Below are positions 22,282 to 33,016 of a DNA stretch of 64,000 bases, in pieces (within the stretch, counting starts at the first letter, position 1; each line of letters opens with the position of its first letter). The notes beneath the pieces were generated by a model, which worked only from the letters and a program-made list of their open reading frames with translations, made no database searches and was not told where the DNA came from. The stretch spans positions 16,579,237 to 16,643,236 of the forward strand of contig QXEO01000553.1 in the NCBI GenBank assembly GCA_007115705.1, read 5' to 3'. A program made the translations under genes and the position numbers. Origin of the DNA: Dactylis glomerata (Eukaryota; Streptophyta; Magnoliopsida; Poales; Poaceae).

Positions 22282-22875
22282 ATGTTGTTCCCTAAGTATG
22301 CTTTGGAGGACCTCTCAGTAGGTAGTGGTTCTATAATTGGGAAAGGCAACATCGAGGAATTCTTTAATCATGTTAGTATGCATAAAGATGTTGAGGATAC
22401 ATCTTTAGCTAAGCTTGTTCCTAGTTATGAAGTTGCTGCTGCTTATTTAGTTCACATGTTGGAGGCTAGGTTTGTTAACCTTAATCCTTTTATGCAACAA
22501 ATGTTTCTTAAGCTTCATGATATCGAAGACTCCGAAAATAAAGATTTTATTTTGGAGACTTTGCGTATAGAATTTAGAGATGTTGTTATTGAAGCTAGGA
22601 AAGTTTTTTAGCGTTTTAATATGCTTGGCTCATATGTAGAGGTTGTTGGTACAAACAATGAAGAAATCAAAGTACCAATACCTTGCAAACTTGTAGGATT
22701 GCATGAAGCTTTGGAAAGGAATTTTGATTGGATTTGTCCTGAAAACCCTTTCGGTGAAAGTAGTGAACCAAAGAGTGTTCAAAAGTTATTTTCAAAAACA
22801 CATTTGGATACAATTCAATTCATTGTTGAAAAGACGTTTGCAATTGATCTTAATGCCTCCTTTGATATTACTTGA
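22282..22875 (+). pseudogene. Unknown ORF of element D, in the gag position
   Basis: I do not recognise the function. The frame starts at ATG 22282 (MLFPKYALEDLSVG), is broken by TAG at 22609-22611 and stays in register to 22875. The sequence is soluble and helix-rich, with acidic and hydrophobic alternation (NIEEFFNHVSMHKDVEDTSL, YLVHMLEARFVNLNPFMQQM, FILETLRIEFRDVVIEARKV, HEALERNFDWICPENPF). There is no Retrotrans_gag core, zinc knuckle, signal peptide or membrane segment. A homologous frame lies in element J at 37209-36583, with about 12 extra residues after the VVGT/VIGT position. It occupies the place of gag, about 160 bp after the PBS. It could be a highly diverged gag N-terminus, an accessory protein, or a captured host fragment. 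Confidence 0.72.
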
Positions 22876-25792
22876 TTTGCACTTTCTGCGCCTAGCTCAA
22901 AGGCATTAAAGAAAAGCACTCTTGGGAGATAACCCAATGTTTTCTTTTCAGTAATTTTTATTTTATTTGAGTCTTGGAAGTTATTACTACTGTAATGACC
23001 TCTCCTTATCCTTTTTATTTTGTTGTTGTGCCAAGAAGAACCTCTAATTTGAGGGAGGTAAGATTTGGGGTAGTTGCTGTCCTGAAACAGATTTCTGCGC
23101 TGCACCGTAAACATTCGTGAAAATTCTCAGAATATCTTTTTGATCTGAGATTTCTTGTGCATATGCACCAGGTTATATCCAAACTTTCAGTAGTTTTGCA
23201 CTTTTAGATTTGAGCAACAGAAGGTCCTCGAAAAAATCGACCTTTGTCAGTTGTTCTGTTTTGACAGATTTCTGCCACTATTTGTGTTTGCCTCTCGATC
23301 GCTTTCTTTTTTAGCTCTTTTGATCACGAAACTTTTGAGGAAGTTTCTAAAGTAGTATATGATTTATATGTGGTGTTTTTTAGTTTAAATCTTAACCAAA
23401 AGGGTTGATTTACTATTATGTTTATGCTAACATTGCTAATAAAATTGTGTGAAGTTTTGTCTGAAGGAAGTTTTCAAGTGTAGCGATTGGAGCGTGATGA
23501 GATGAAGTATGGACAAAAGCTCAAGCTTGGGGATGCCCATTTCACCCCAAGAAATATCGAAGAGGTACAAGCGTCAAATCTTGGGGATGCCCCCGAGGCA
23601 CCCCTTCTTCATCGGCAAAAATCAGGTCACCTTTCAAGTTTCAACACACTATATTTTTATTGCTTCATGCACTATGCGTTTTTCTTGGAGCGTCTTTACT
23701 TTTGGTTTCATTTTTCTTTTGTTTTGTTTGCTGCAATAAATGGTTGGACCCCAACAAATTTCTTTTGGAGGAGACGCACTCCATTTTTCATTTGCCAAGA
23801 ACACTCTATTTTTCACTCTTATCGTTCGACGAGTGTTCTCTTTTTCTAGAACTGCGTTTAGCTTTCATTTTGCGCCTTGATTTTTGTTCAGATATTGTTA
23901 TATCTTTGCATCAAGGTGTATTTAGACCACTGGTCTATGTTGGTTTTCATTAAAAGAGTTGTCTCAAAAAGGTTTGAATGGTGTTGGAAAAGAGAAAAAA
24001 GTTTCATGCAAAAAGTGGTACAAAAAGGAGCTTGTTTAGGCTGCGGCTTAGACTTTTGCATGCCATGCTTGATGTCATTTTGATAGTATGCTTAGTGATT
24101 TTTGCTGTAGCATGACTTGTCTCATATGACTGAGATTGCTTAATGAGCCTTTGAAAAAAATCATGCGTTGTTTTTATTATATGGAAGCATTTATTTGGTT
24201 TTCTCCTTGATGCTTTATTTGGGTTGACTTGGCGCATGCTTACAACATGTTTGACTCTAACAAGTCACCATAAGCCTCTATGATCATTTGGTTTTTTACT
24301 TGTGATGCCATTTTATGCTTCTTTTAATGATTTTTTGTCGCTATGCATGATTATGGCCGTTATTGCTCTCTTAGTTGGTCGCTCCCAGTCTTTTGCTAGC
24401 CTTCATTTTGTACTGAGTATGACCTCTACTCGTGCATCCAACTCCCCAAAACCAAGTTATTCCAATGTGTCCACCATACATACCTATTAGCAATTTGCTA
24501 TTCCAAAGTATATTTGACTTGCTTTTATCTATCCTTCAAATTAAACTCTTTTTGGTGTTATGTGAAAATTAGTCAGTAAAGCTCTCATGAACCTGACGAC
24601 ACACTTCACTTTTCTCGCTTTTATAATTTTGACATTGTGGCTCTCTTATGTTGATGTTATGCTTGCAAGTTGTAAGTTGGAAATTAGCAAAACCATGCCG
24701 TCATGGGGCAAGCTTTCAATATTGCACTTTCTCTCATTTCAAGTGATATTGTGATCTTTTGTTTAAAGATACTCGCGATGTGAAATAAGTTGGGATCTTG
24801 CGAGATCATGGAGTTTGTATATGTGTTAGAGAAATGCCTGGGCTGCTAATCTAAGCCATGGATCATTCATGGTGGAAATTTATAGCATGCCCATAGTGGA
24901 CATTCGACGACGCATCTCACAATAAAAAGCTATACCAATGGTAAATAAAAGAGATGTCGAGGTGTTCATTGTCTGTTTGTCTTGTCATTTTGATGTGGGC
25001 TTGTTCCATGTCATCGGGCAGGAGGTACCCTGTTGGCGGTTCTCGATGATACGTGTATACTTACAATGACAAGAGCTTGCTTGGGACCTAAGTCGAGTGG
25101 CATGAGGTTTGGGTATTCGTACTTCACGGGACACGAGGTTTTCAACTTATGATTTGTTAAGCATATGCTTCGTAATTGTACTCGCATTAACTCTAACCAT
25201 TCAAGATGCCTATGATGGGGGCAATGAGAGCTCAAAGCTAGTAAGTACCATAATTTTTGAAGGTTTATAAAACTTGCAATCTCTGCTTGCCTCTGCGAAG
25301 AGCCTTTCTTTTACTTTTATGTTGAGTCTCCACCTTCTACCTTTATGCACCGTTTAAGAGAGCATAGTTGCCATTCTGAGTTTAATGTGCATAGTCCCAA
25401 AGTTTATCATTGATTGATTCATGAATATGGTTTTGCTTATTCTTAAATTATTTGTATCTAGTTGCCCTCTTAAACTTGAAGGTGTCCTATGCATTTATGC
25501 TTTGCTATTCCATGAAGGACAAGCTAAAAACCACTTTTATATGTTTTTCCATATGATTTGAACACACACTTGACTTTCAATGTTTCATTGTTCATGATCT
25601 TTCGTTTGTGTTCCTTTTCATGTTATAACATGGTTGTTAAGTTTTATTGTCAAGATTATGTCTCTTATGCCCATGTTTTAAGTTCTTTGATCCCAGCACT
25701 CAATGCTTTACATCATTGATCAAGATTGTGATGGTGCATGCCACCTCAAAAATTATTCTTTTGTTATCACTTACCTACTCGAGGACGAGCAT
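22876..25792 (+). other. Non-coding 3' internal region of element D
   Basis: No convincing coding frame. It opens with the conserved GCGCCTAGCTCAAAGGC block (about 22888) and is collinear with 6208-9123 of element B, including the CTCTACTCGTGCATCC block (24423). Confidence 0.82.
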
Positions 25793-25812
25793 GAGTTAAG
25801 CTTGGGGATGCT
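25793..25812 (+). other. Polypurine tract of element D
   Basis: GAGTTAAGCTTGGGGATGCT directly before the 3' LTR. Confidence 0.85.
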
Positions 25813-27311
25813 TGATACGTCTCAAACATATCTATAATTTTTTATGCTCCATGCTTGTTTACACACCATTTGCTTTGTGTTTTGTTACACTTCGTGGCAT
25901 TTTTATGCATTTTCTGGAATTTCTGCTGTTTTCGTGTTTCAGAGAAGTTACACGGGAAATATGCTCGGAATTGGATCAAACAAAAGCCAAAACTTCTATT
26001 TTTATCGAAGCTTCGCAAAGACCGAAGATGAGACAGAGGGGGGCCAGGGGCCAGCCACACCATAGGGTGGCGTGGCCCAGCCCCTGGCCGCGCCACCAGC
26101 TTTTCCTAGAAACATACTGCAAACCACCGCCGTCGCGAGATCGGGAGGATCTAGGAGCTCTTCCCGACACCCTGCCGGAGAGGGGAATCCCTGCTGGAGG
26201 CCTTCTCCACCACCATGGTCGCCTCCAGAGTGATGTGTGAGTAGTCTACCTTGGACTATGGGTCCATATCAGTAGCTAGATGGTCGTCTTCTCCACCATA
26301 TGCTTCATGTTTAGATCTTGCGAGCTGCCCTACATGATCAAGATCATCTTTATGTAATTCTACATGTTGTGTTTGTTGGGATCCGATGAGTATTGGTACT
26401 ATGTTAAGTTGATGTGCTGAATATTATCTTTTGTTATCTCTATGTTATTTATGATCTTGCATGCTCTCCGTTGCTAGTAGATATCTTGGCCGAGTAGATG
26501 CTAGTGACTCCAAGAGGGAGTATTTATGCTCGATAGTTGGGTTCATGCCTCTAGTAATCTGGGGGAGTGACAGAAACTTCTAAGGTTGTAGATGTGTTGT
26601 TGCCACTAGGGAGAAAACAACATTCTTGTGTCCAAGAACATTTGCTTTGTTTACTTTACGCACTTTGCTTAATGCAATTATCCGTTGTTCGTAACTTAAT
26701 ACACAATGTTTGCTCGGACGACATTCGGAGGGTGGATTATTAGTCATAGATGCAGTTGGATTACAGTCTATGTATTTTGCCATAATGCCCAGAGTGAATC
26801 TCATAGTGATCCTCGTGACATATGTACGTTATCTTTACTCTATCAATTGCCCAACTGTAATTTTTTTAGCCAGCATGTTATTATTTTTCTTATGGAGAGA
26901 CACCACTAGTGAACTGTGGACCCCGGTCCAATTTCCTTTACATTGCTATTACTGTTTACTTTTACTCGCTTATTTATATTCCCGCATATTATTACCTTTT
27001 ACCACTCGAACGCTCAATCCTTTGTTTATAGCAAACCGGTGAGATTGACAACCTCATCGTAAGTTAGGAGCAAAGTTCTTGGTTGTATTGTGTGCAGGTT
27101 CCACGTTGCTGCTGGTGCAAAGGAAAGCCCTGGACGAGGCACCTTATAAATTGTCCGAGCTGTCGCGAAGCTAGCAGGCAACACCTTCTGAAGTTTGGCT
27201 TTCTCCTACTGGTTCGATAAACCTTGGTTTCACAACTAAGGGAAGACTTGTTGCTGTGCTCATCATACCTTCCTCTTGGGGTTCGCAACGGGTGTAATCT
27301 ATACGCCATCA
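25813..27311 (+). mobile_element. 3' LTR of element D, with internal deletions
   Basis: 1499 bp, TGATACGTCTC...ACGCCATCA. Compared with the 5' LTR it lacks about 50 bp after TTTTCTGGAA (near 25919) and about 80 bp after GCGCCACCAG (near 26099). The second deletion removes the TATA block, so this LTR has no obvious promoter. It is followed by the right GTAGC target copy. Confidence 0.9.
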
Positions 27312-27316
27312 GTAGC

Positions 27317-27512
27317 CCAGGAACGGACAGGAAAAACTGTGAAATTACTGTGCTGCCCACAAGCAAGGGTCAGCGCCCAGTCAAAATCACGCGTAGAATG
27401 ATTCTATTAATGACATCACAAGCATAAAGTGGCTGGAAAATAAGACATCAGGATACAACGCGATGATCATGGTTACTCATAGAAAACTCAGCAGTAAGTC
27501 AAGCTTATTACT
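27317..27512 (+). mobile_element. Element C fragment between D and solo LTR E
   Basis: About 200 bp flanked by the GTAGC site of D and the TTACC site of E. I see no coding frame. By position it is upstream sequence of the antisense gene and part of the 3' region of C. Confidence 0.7.
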
Positions 27513-27517
27513 TTACC
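27513..27517. repeat. Target-site duplication of solo LTR E, left copy
   Basis: TTACC, repeated perfectly at 31078-31082. Confidence 0.9.
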
Positions 27518-28484
27518 TGTAACAACCCAAAAATATGTAATCCCTTTCCCTATTAATTAAGGTGCCAAATTTTGGACCAAATAAAACTTTTTCATTCATA
27601 TTGCATGTATGCATGAAATTCTATTATACGTCTTTTATGATTTCATGTGTGTTATAATTTGTTGAGCAATGATTAGTTAATTCCAACTTAACCAACAAAA
27701 GTATTAGAGAAGAACTATAAGAGCTAAAGAAACCAGAAACAAAAGAAAGAAAGAAAGAAAAAGAGAAGAAAAGTTTGATCTAGGAAATATTATTGACTAC
27801 CCTACTTTGGACACCTAGATTAAGCAATCTGTAACTCAAGTAAGGGTGTGGTCAGTTAGTTGAGCTTGACCAGGCTGCATACTAACTCAACCAAGAATTT
27901 TCAAACAAAAATTCAAATCAGAACCTAACTCAAACATCTGCCAAAGTTTGAATCTGAATCAGCAACCAAACCCTATTTTCAAATTCAAATTTTTGCAAAA
28001 CCTGATAATTCTTCAGAACAAAAATAGTTTTGGAATCCTTGTGTAATATGTTGACAACCCAAAGTGAAACTTTTCAAAAATTCGAAATTCGAATTCTTGC
28101 GGGCATTGTGTCGAACACTTGGTGGGCGAAATCCAGGAAAAATCAAAGCTACTATGGCCAACGCTGTTCCCGTTCTCCCTGGCCCTGTGGCCATGCTCGT
28201 GGAGTCCCCCGCTGTCGAGCCCAGCCTCCCCTGCCCCGACCCAGGCCGTGAGACATGGAGGAGAAGAGGAAGAACACGCCCGGACCCCCTCTCTCTCTCC
28301 CTCTGCTCTCTGCACGTTGCCGACCGGCGTGGTCTCGCCAACGCCTACCCACAGTGACCCGTCGCCGCAACCAAGCCCCGCCAGCATGCCCCCACGGTCG
28401 CCGCGCCCGGCTTTGCCCGTGCACGTCGCCAGAACCCCCTGCGCCGGCCACCTACTGGACACCCTTGCCCCCGCTCTCCTGGCC

Positions 28485-28491
28485 TATAAAA
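28485..28491 (+). promoter_or_regulatory. TATA box of LTR E
   Basis: TATAAAA in CCTGGCCTATAAAAGCTCC, at the same relative place as TATAAAAG at 59629 in LTR F. Confidence 0.65.
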
Positions 28492-29633
28492 GCTCCCTCC
28501 GATCACGCAGTTGAAACCACACCATCCCCAGCAAGCTCCCAGACATCTTCTCTTCCTCCAGTTCGCTCTCGTTCACAGTAGCCATCGACGCCGGCGAGCT
28601 ACTGGACGCGGGTGGCGCCACCACGTTCGGCCGCCGTTGGACGAACGGACGCCGGGAAGTGGAGGAGGAGTGCCGCCGGAGTCTTTTCCGCCCCGCGTCG
28701 TCAAGCTCTGCTTCCCCTACGCCCCTCGCCGTCGCCGTCCTCTTCGTCTCTGCACGCCGGTGAGCTCCCGCCCTAGCCGATGAACACGACGCAGACACGC
28801 CGTTGGATTAGAATCCAACGGCAGCGTACCGATTCGGGTGACTTAAGTGACCTGACGCGTAGGCCCCACCTGTCAGGTTTGAATTCGAACGTATCCCGCC
28901 CGGGGCAAAGCGGTACTGGGCCGGCCCGTTCGGGATTCTTTGGAAATCGGCCCGGTTCAGTGAGATTCGGTTCGAATCATTTTTATTTATTTTCCCGCCA
29001 TTTTTGAATTGTTTCAGATATGATTTTCAAACTTAAATTCCAAGAGTTTTAGAAATCCGTTTTTAGCAAATAAATATGCATTGGAAAGCTAAGGAAATTA
29101 TCTCGCATCTGAAACTAGTTAGAATCCAATTTGAGTTAGGGATTTAATTCAATAAGAATACTTTGACCATAGCCTTATTCATCTTAGGAAAATTCTAGAA
29201 AATTGTTTAAACCTCCAAAAATCTTAAAACTTGGTTTATGAACTCACTAGTCAACTTGTCTACTGTTTAGTCCAACCCTAATCAATTAAAACCTTGTTAG
29301 TGGTATCAATTAGACCCTAATCCAACCCTAGTGTGTAGCATAAAATGATAGATCCCCAATATGCACTTAACTAAATTTTTCCATCGCTACCAATCTACGA
29401 AATTAGTCAATCTCCACTTGAACTAGCCCTAATACCCTAGTTTCATACCAATACTTAGAAAGTAAACAACACATGGCACATGATAAGAAAATCTAACTTA
29501 CACACTTAATGAAAACTTGCATCACAACTCAATAAAATCCAACATGAATTCTATTGTTTGAAAACAAGTATGTGTGCTTGGAGTGTTGTTAGTATTGTGT
29601 AGTGATTGTGTGCTTTGTGTTTATTCGCTATTA

Positions 29634-29728
29634 GACGCTAGTGTTGCTGAGGAGGATATTGAGGGGGAATTTTATCAAGAAGAAGAAGACTACCCCGGAC
29701 ACTTTGCCAACCAAGGCAAGCCATCTTT
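29634..29728 (+). other. Acidic exon-like frame inside LTR E
   Basis: After CTATTAG (a possible splice acceptor) the frame reads DASVAEEDIEGEFYQEEEDY and ends in ANQGKPS. The same peptide type stands in LTR F (61164-61260) and inverted LTR G (63145-63234). It lies about 1.1 kb downstream of the TATA box, so it would be in the leader of the element transcript. Function is unknown. Confidence 0.5.
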
Positions 29729-31082
29729 TGAATCATACTCCAAAATGCCTAGTTTTACTATTGCATTCTACTTGTTTTTAACTAAATTGCATGATTGAAT
29801 TGCTAGAGTAGAATGATAGTTGTGTAGTGATATCTTGCTTAGCAAGAGTATCAAGCTGAGTTTATCCAACCCTAGTTAGTGGTATCATCACTCTACATAG
29901 TGGCTTAGTCGCTAATAAAATTGAGGCCAGCTAAAAGGGGAACCCTATTTGGAGTTGGTGACTTGAACTTGAAAACTTGAATGGGAGATTTCTCCTACAT
30001 GATGGCTTTATGAAGGAAAATAAACTTGACTAAGAACTATGGAATGTATTGGTAAATGATAATAAGTGATGTACCATGTGAGCCAACCATTACCGTACGA
30101 CCACACTACCCCTAAATGGGAAGGGGCTTAGTCCGTAGCTTGTTCACCCTAGTATGGGAGACCTTGTATCATCCTTTATAGAAGTGCACCGTGCGCGGGT
30201 ACTTCTGAACCGGGTGGAACTTTCCATTCATACAGCATCCTGTAGCGGGCAAAACTAGAGACGCCGGAACGGAGATGTACATATCTCGGGCTCTAGGAAA
30301 GGATCCTATACTAGAGTGAGCAAGTGAAAGAGTTTGTTTGATTATCTGAACCTCGCATACTGTGTGTATGACGATCCATGGATTTCTCCCGGGAGATGTA
30401 TCGAATCTTGTGGGTAAAGTGTACCCCTCTGCAGAGGTTTCAAAACTATTCGAATAGCCGCGTCCGCGGTCATGGACAGTTGGCAACCTGTACTTGACTT
30501 TTGTCAAGAATGTTAACAACTTATGGTGAACTTGGTGAATGACTTGACTTGACATTGATGTTGACACACTTGAAGTTTCTCTTTAGGTTGACTTAGAGAA
30601 TTAAATCTTCTTCTCTACTAATCAACATTCTTGGGAAACAAAACTAGCTTTTGCAAACCAACTTAGTGCTTAGTCCACCATATTAACCTTGCATATCTAC
30701 TTCATCATTTCGTTTATAAGATGGTTTGCGAGTGCATCCAATGTACTCATGGCTGTGTCCCTGGCTATCAACTTAGCCAGACTATGGGGAAGAGTATCCG
30801 GAGGAAGGTTATGAAGAAGAGTACCAGAACTAAGACCATCTCCTGAGTCGCCATTGCCTATAGGGTGGAGGCATGGACCCAAAGACGTTATCTCCGCTGC
30901 TATGTTATGTTGTAATGTGAACTTGGTCACTATGACCATTTGTATTTGAACTATTCGTATTGAATGTTTATGGAACTGGTTACCAACTACGTTATGTGTA
31001 CCACAACAATGATTCTGGGATTGTGGTGGAATACATAACGGGCACTTCGAATTTGTGATAAATTCGGGGGTGTCACATTACC

Positions 31083-32004
31083 CATCGGTGCTGATCAAGG
31101 TACCCGACAAAATATTTACACAAGATACGAGACATCAGTGAAGAAAACTCATCTTTGAGTCTATACCCGAAAATATTCGACTATAGCCTCGGGGGCTACT
31201 ACCATCGGGAGCGCTGGCCGCGCACCCAGCGATATTATTAAAAACAAGTAGCTACGCGAAGGATGGAAGAAGAGAAAACTACTTGAGCCTATACTCGAAA
31301 CATTTTTTCGATTATAGCCTCGGGGGCTACTACCATCGGGAGCGCTGGTCGTGCACCCGACGAAAATCTTAAAATCCAAGAAAAGTAAAGAAGGAGAAAG
31401 AAGACTTGTGTAGTGAAATTAGTACCATCGGGTGGGAATTCATAGTAGTCAAGGTTGAACAACCCAAAGATTTTCAGAGCTGAAACAGTCAAACAAAGTT
31501 AAAAAGACTGCAAGATATGATTCTCAAGTTTCATCATCGCTACAAAACTCGAATGCCATGATTGAAACATATCGTGAAGGTAAGACCCCAGGATCCGTCC
31601 TGTGTGTCCTGGTATATGCACCTGGATGCGCTCTGCTAGTAACTTTCCATGTCTACGACGTGAAGAAAATCCTGGTGGATGCACTGGGTACCCTGAGAAC
31701 CACTGGAACTCGTTCTTTGTAAGTCCTAAATGCGGCAAAAGAATGGGTTTGACCAGTTTCCCAGACTCAAGTCCAAGGGGATTGAGTTTGAAGTAGGTGA
31801 CAAGTATCTGCCCCGGTAGTTAACTGGCCTCTTGATCCGTCAGAGTTATCAGGCTTGTTCACCAAAACCCCTTGCGAGATAATATAATGAAAGTTGTTTA
31901 TTCTTGAATATAGGGAGAAGAAGTTGAAAGATTGATCAAGTCGAAGATACGAAGATTTGAGATTCAACCCGAATCTACAATTCTGGTAGAATCTCGAGGG
32001 CTAC
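31083..32004 (+). other. 3' untranslated region of element C, with tandem repeats and polypurine tract
   Basis: Resumes directly after the TTACC site of E. Two copies of a block (CTATAGCCTCGGGGGCTACT, then ACCATCGGGAGCGCTGG) start near 31181 and 31312, a period of 131 bp. The sequence next to the LTR (ATCTCGAGGGCTAC, 31991-32004) resembles this block and is the presumed polypurine tract. No coding frame. Confidence 0.7.
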
Positions 32005-32338
32005 TGACAAGGGTATAGATAATAGAGCCCATTACTTGAGTACCCCTGAGGCCCGTTAAGCTAGGCCCAAGTGTAATCATAGTCGAAATACGAGTTCATG
32101 TCGTATACCGATGTTGTAATATGTATCGGACCCCTCCCATTCCTTTAGACCTGGCCACCTATATATAGGGGCCAGGAGAGGACGGTGTGGGACAGATTGA
32201 GATTGAGCCAAGTTTAGTACCACGCTTATTCTCGATATACACCTTATTTGACTGATTTTACCTTCGAGTTCATCCAACGCCCTATTCCCCCAATCCTAAG
32301 TCATTCATCTAGGACATTTGTCGAGTTAACCCTCGTCA
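32005..32338 (+). mobile_element. 3' LTR of element C
   Basis: 334 bp, TGACAAGGG...CCTCGTCA (TGAC/GTCA inverted ends). TATA box TATATATA at 32160-32167. The next base begins sequence of element J in inverse orientation (AAGGGTGACTAGATAC), so C was inserted into J. AAGGG (32339-32343) is the presumed right target copy; the left copy is outside the window. Confidence 0.82.
32160..32167 (+). promoter_or_regulatory. TATA box of C LTR
   Basis: TATATATA preceded by GGCCACC and followed by GGGGCCAGG. Confidence 0.6.
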
Positions 32339-32967
32339 AAGGGTGACTAGATACAAATAATTTGAGAACAAGCAATACCATAATCATGAATCAATCAATA
32401 ATAAATTTTGGGACTATGCACATTATACTCAGAATGACAACTATGCTCTATTAATTGGTGCATACAGATAGAAGATGAAGACTCAACATACAAGTAAAAA
32501 GAAAGGCCCTTCGCAGAGGGAAGTAGGGATTAACAAGTCTTATAAAGCTTCTAAAAATTATGGTACTCATTAGCTTTGAGCTCTCATTGCCCCTATCTTA
32601 AGCATCTTGAATGGTTAAAGTTAGTGTGAGTGCAAATATGAGTTATATGCTTGACAAATCACAAGTTGAAAATCTCATGTCCCTTGAATATAAGTACCTA
32701 ATCCTCATGCTACTCAACTTAGGTCCCAAATAAGTTCTTGTCATTCTAAGCATACATGTATCATTGAGAACGCCAACGGGGTACCTCCTGCCCGATGATA
32801 TAGAAGCGTTCCCATATCAAAATGACAAGACAAACAGACAATGAACACCTCGTCATCTCTTTTATTTACCATTGGGTATAGCTTTTTATTATGAGATGCG
32901 TCGTCGAATACCCACTATGGTTATGCTGTAAACTTCCACCATAAATGATGCATGGCTTAGATTAGCG

Positions 32968-33016
32968 TCCTGATGGCGCGGTGTTGAATGGTGCCAGAAA
33001 ACTATTGGCGTGTAGT
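32968..33016 (-). mobile_element. Truncated internal stub of element H
   Basis: 49 bp next to the end of LTR H. On the minus strand a 20-nt spacer is followed by TTTTCTGGCACCATT, a degraded PBS. The rest of the H internal region is missing, and J sequence resumes at 32967. Confidence 0.6.

Larger units (their letters stand above)
19288..27311 (+). mobile_element. Element D: complete Athila-like non-autonomous retrotransposon with an unknown ORF in place of gag
   Basis: Bounded by LTRs 19288-22093 (including a 1.18 kb CACTA insertion) and 25813-27311, with a perfect GTAGC target duplication in element C. The internal region has a tRNA-Asp-type PBS, one about 200-codon frame without gag similarity, about 2.9 kb of non-coding sequence shared with element B, and a polypurine tract. 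No gag, protease, reverse transcriptase or integrase was found, so mobilisation would need a partner element. LTR and 3' region are the same family group as B; the 5' internal part is different. Confidence 0.92.
27518..31077 (+). mobile_element. Solo LTR E: long Tekay/Del-like LTR in element C
   Basis: 3560 bp, TGTAACAACCC...GGGTGTCACA, with a perfect TTACC target duplication and no internal domain. It is homologous to LTR F (58510-61477), which follows a chromodomain-type pol, and to inverted LTR G: shared blocks include TGTCCCTGGCTAT near 30756 and CCAACCAAGGCAAGCCATCT near 29708. The promoter side has TATAAAA at 28485. The GC-rich stretch 28100-28800 yields several overlapping frames on both strands, none of them gene-like. 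Confidence 0.9.
11497..32338 (+). mobile_element. Element C: Tat-like (Ty3/gypsy) retrotransposon lacking pol, host of several nested insertions
   Basis: Pieces in order: gag-protease frame (11497-13509), antisense coding segments (13822-14190, 15641-16218, 16352-19115), a 3' segment (27317-27512), a 3' untranslated region with tandem repeats (31083-32004) and the 3' LTR (32005-32338). Removing solo LTR K, element D and solo LTR E leaves about 7.8 kb. Its 5' LTR lies left of the window, beyond element A. There is no reverse transcriptase or integrase between protease and antisense gene, so it is a non-autonomous derivative. The gag type and the antisense 'putative gypsy-type transposon' gene are hallmarks I know from grass Tat-lineage elements. 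C is itself inserted in element J: J sequence starts immediately after its LTR. Confidence 0.82.

Noticed and set aside
28013..28798. Overlapping GC-rich open frames on both strands
   Set aside because: They fall in the promoter-side GC-rich part of solo LTR E, are present on both strands and show no domain. LTR F has similar spurious frames at 58807-59543.
31162..31365. CRISPR-like direct repeats
   Set aside because: Only two long copies in the 3' region of a plant retrotransposon; nothing prokaryotic is present in the window.
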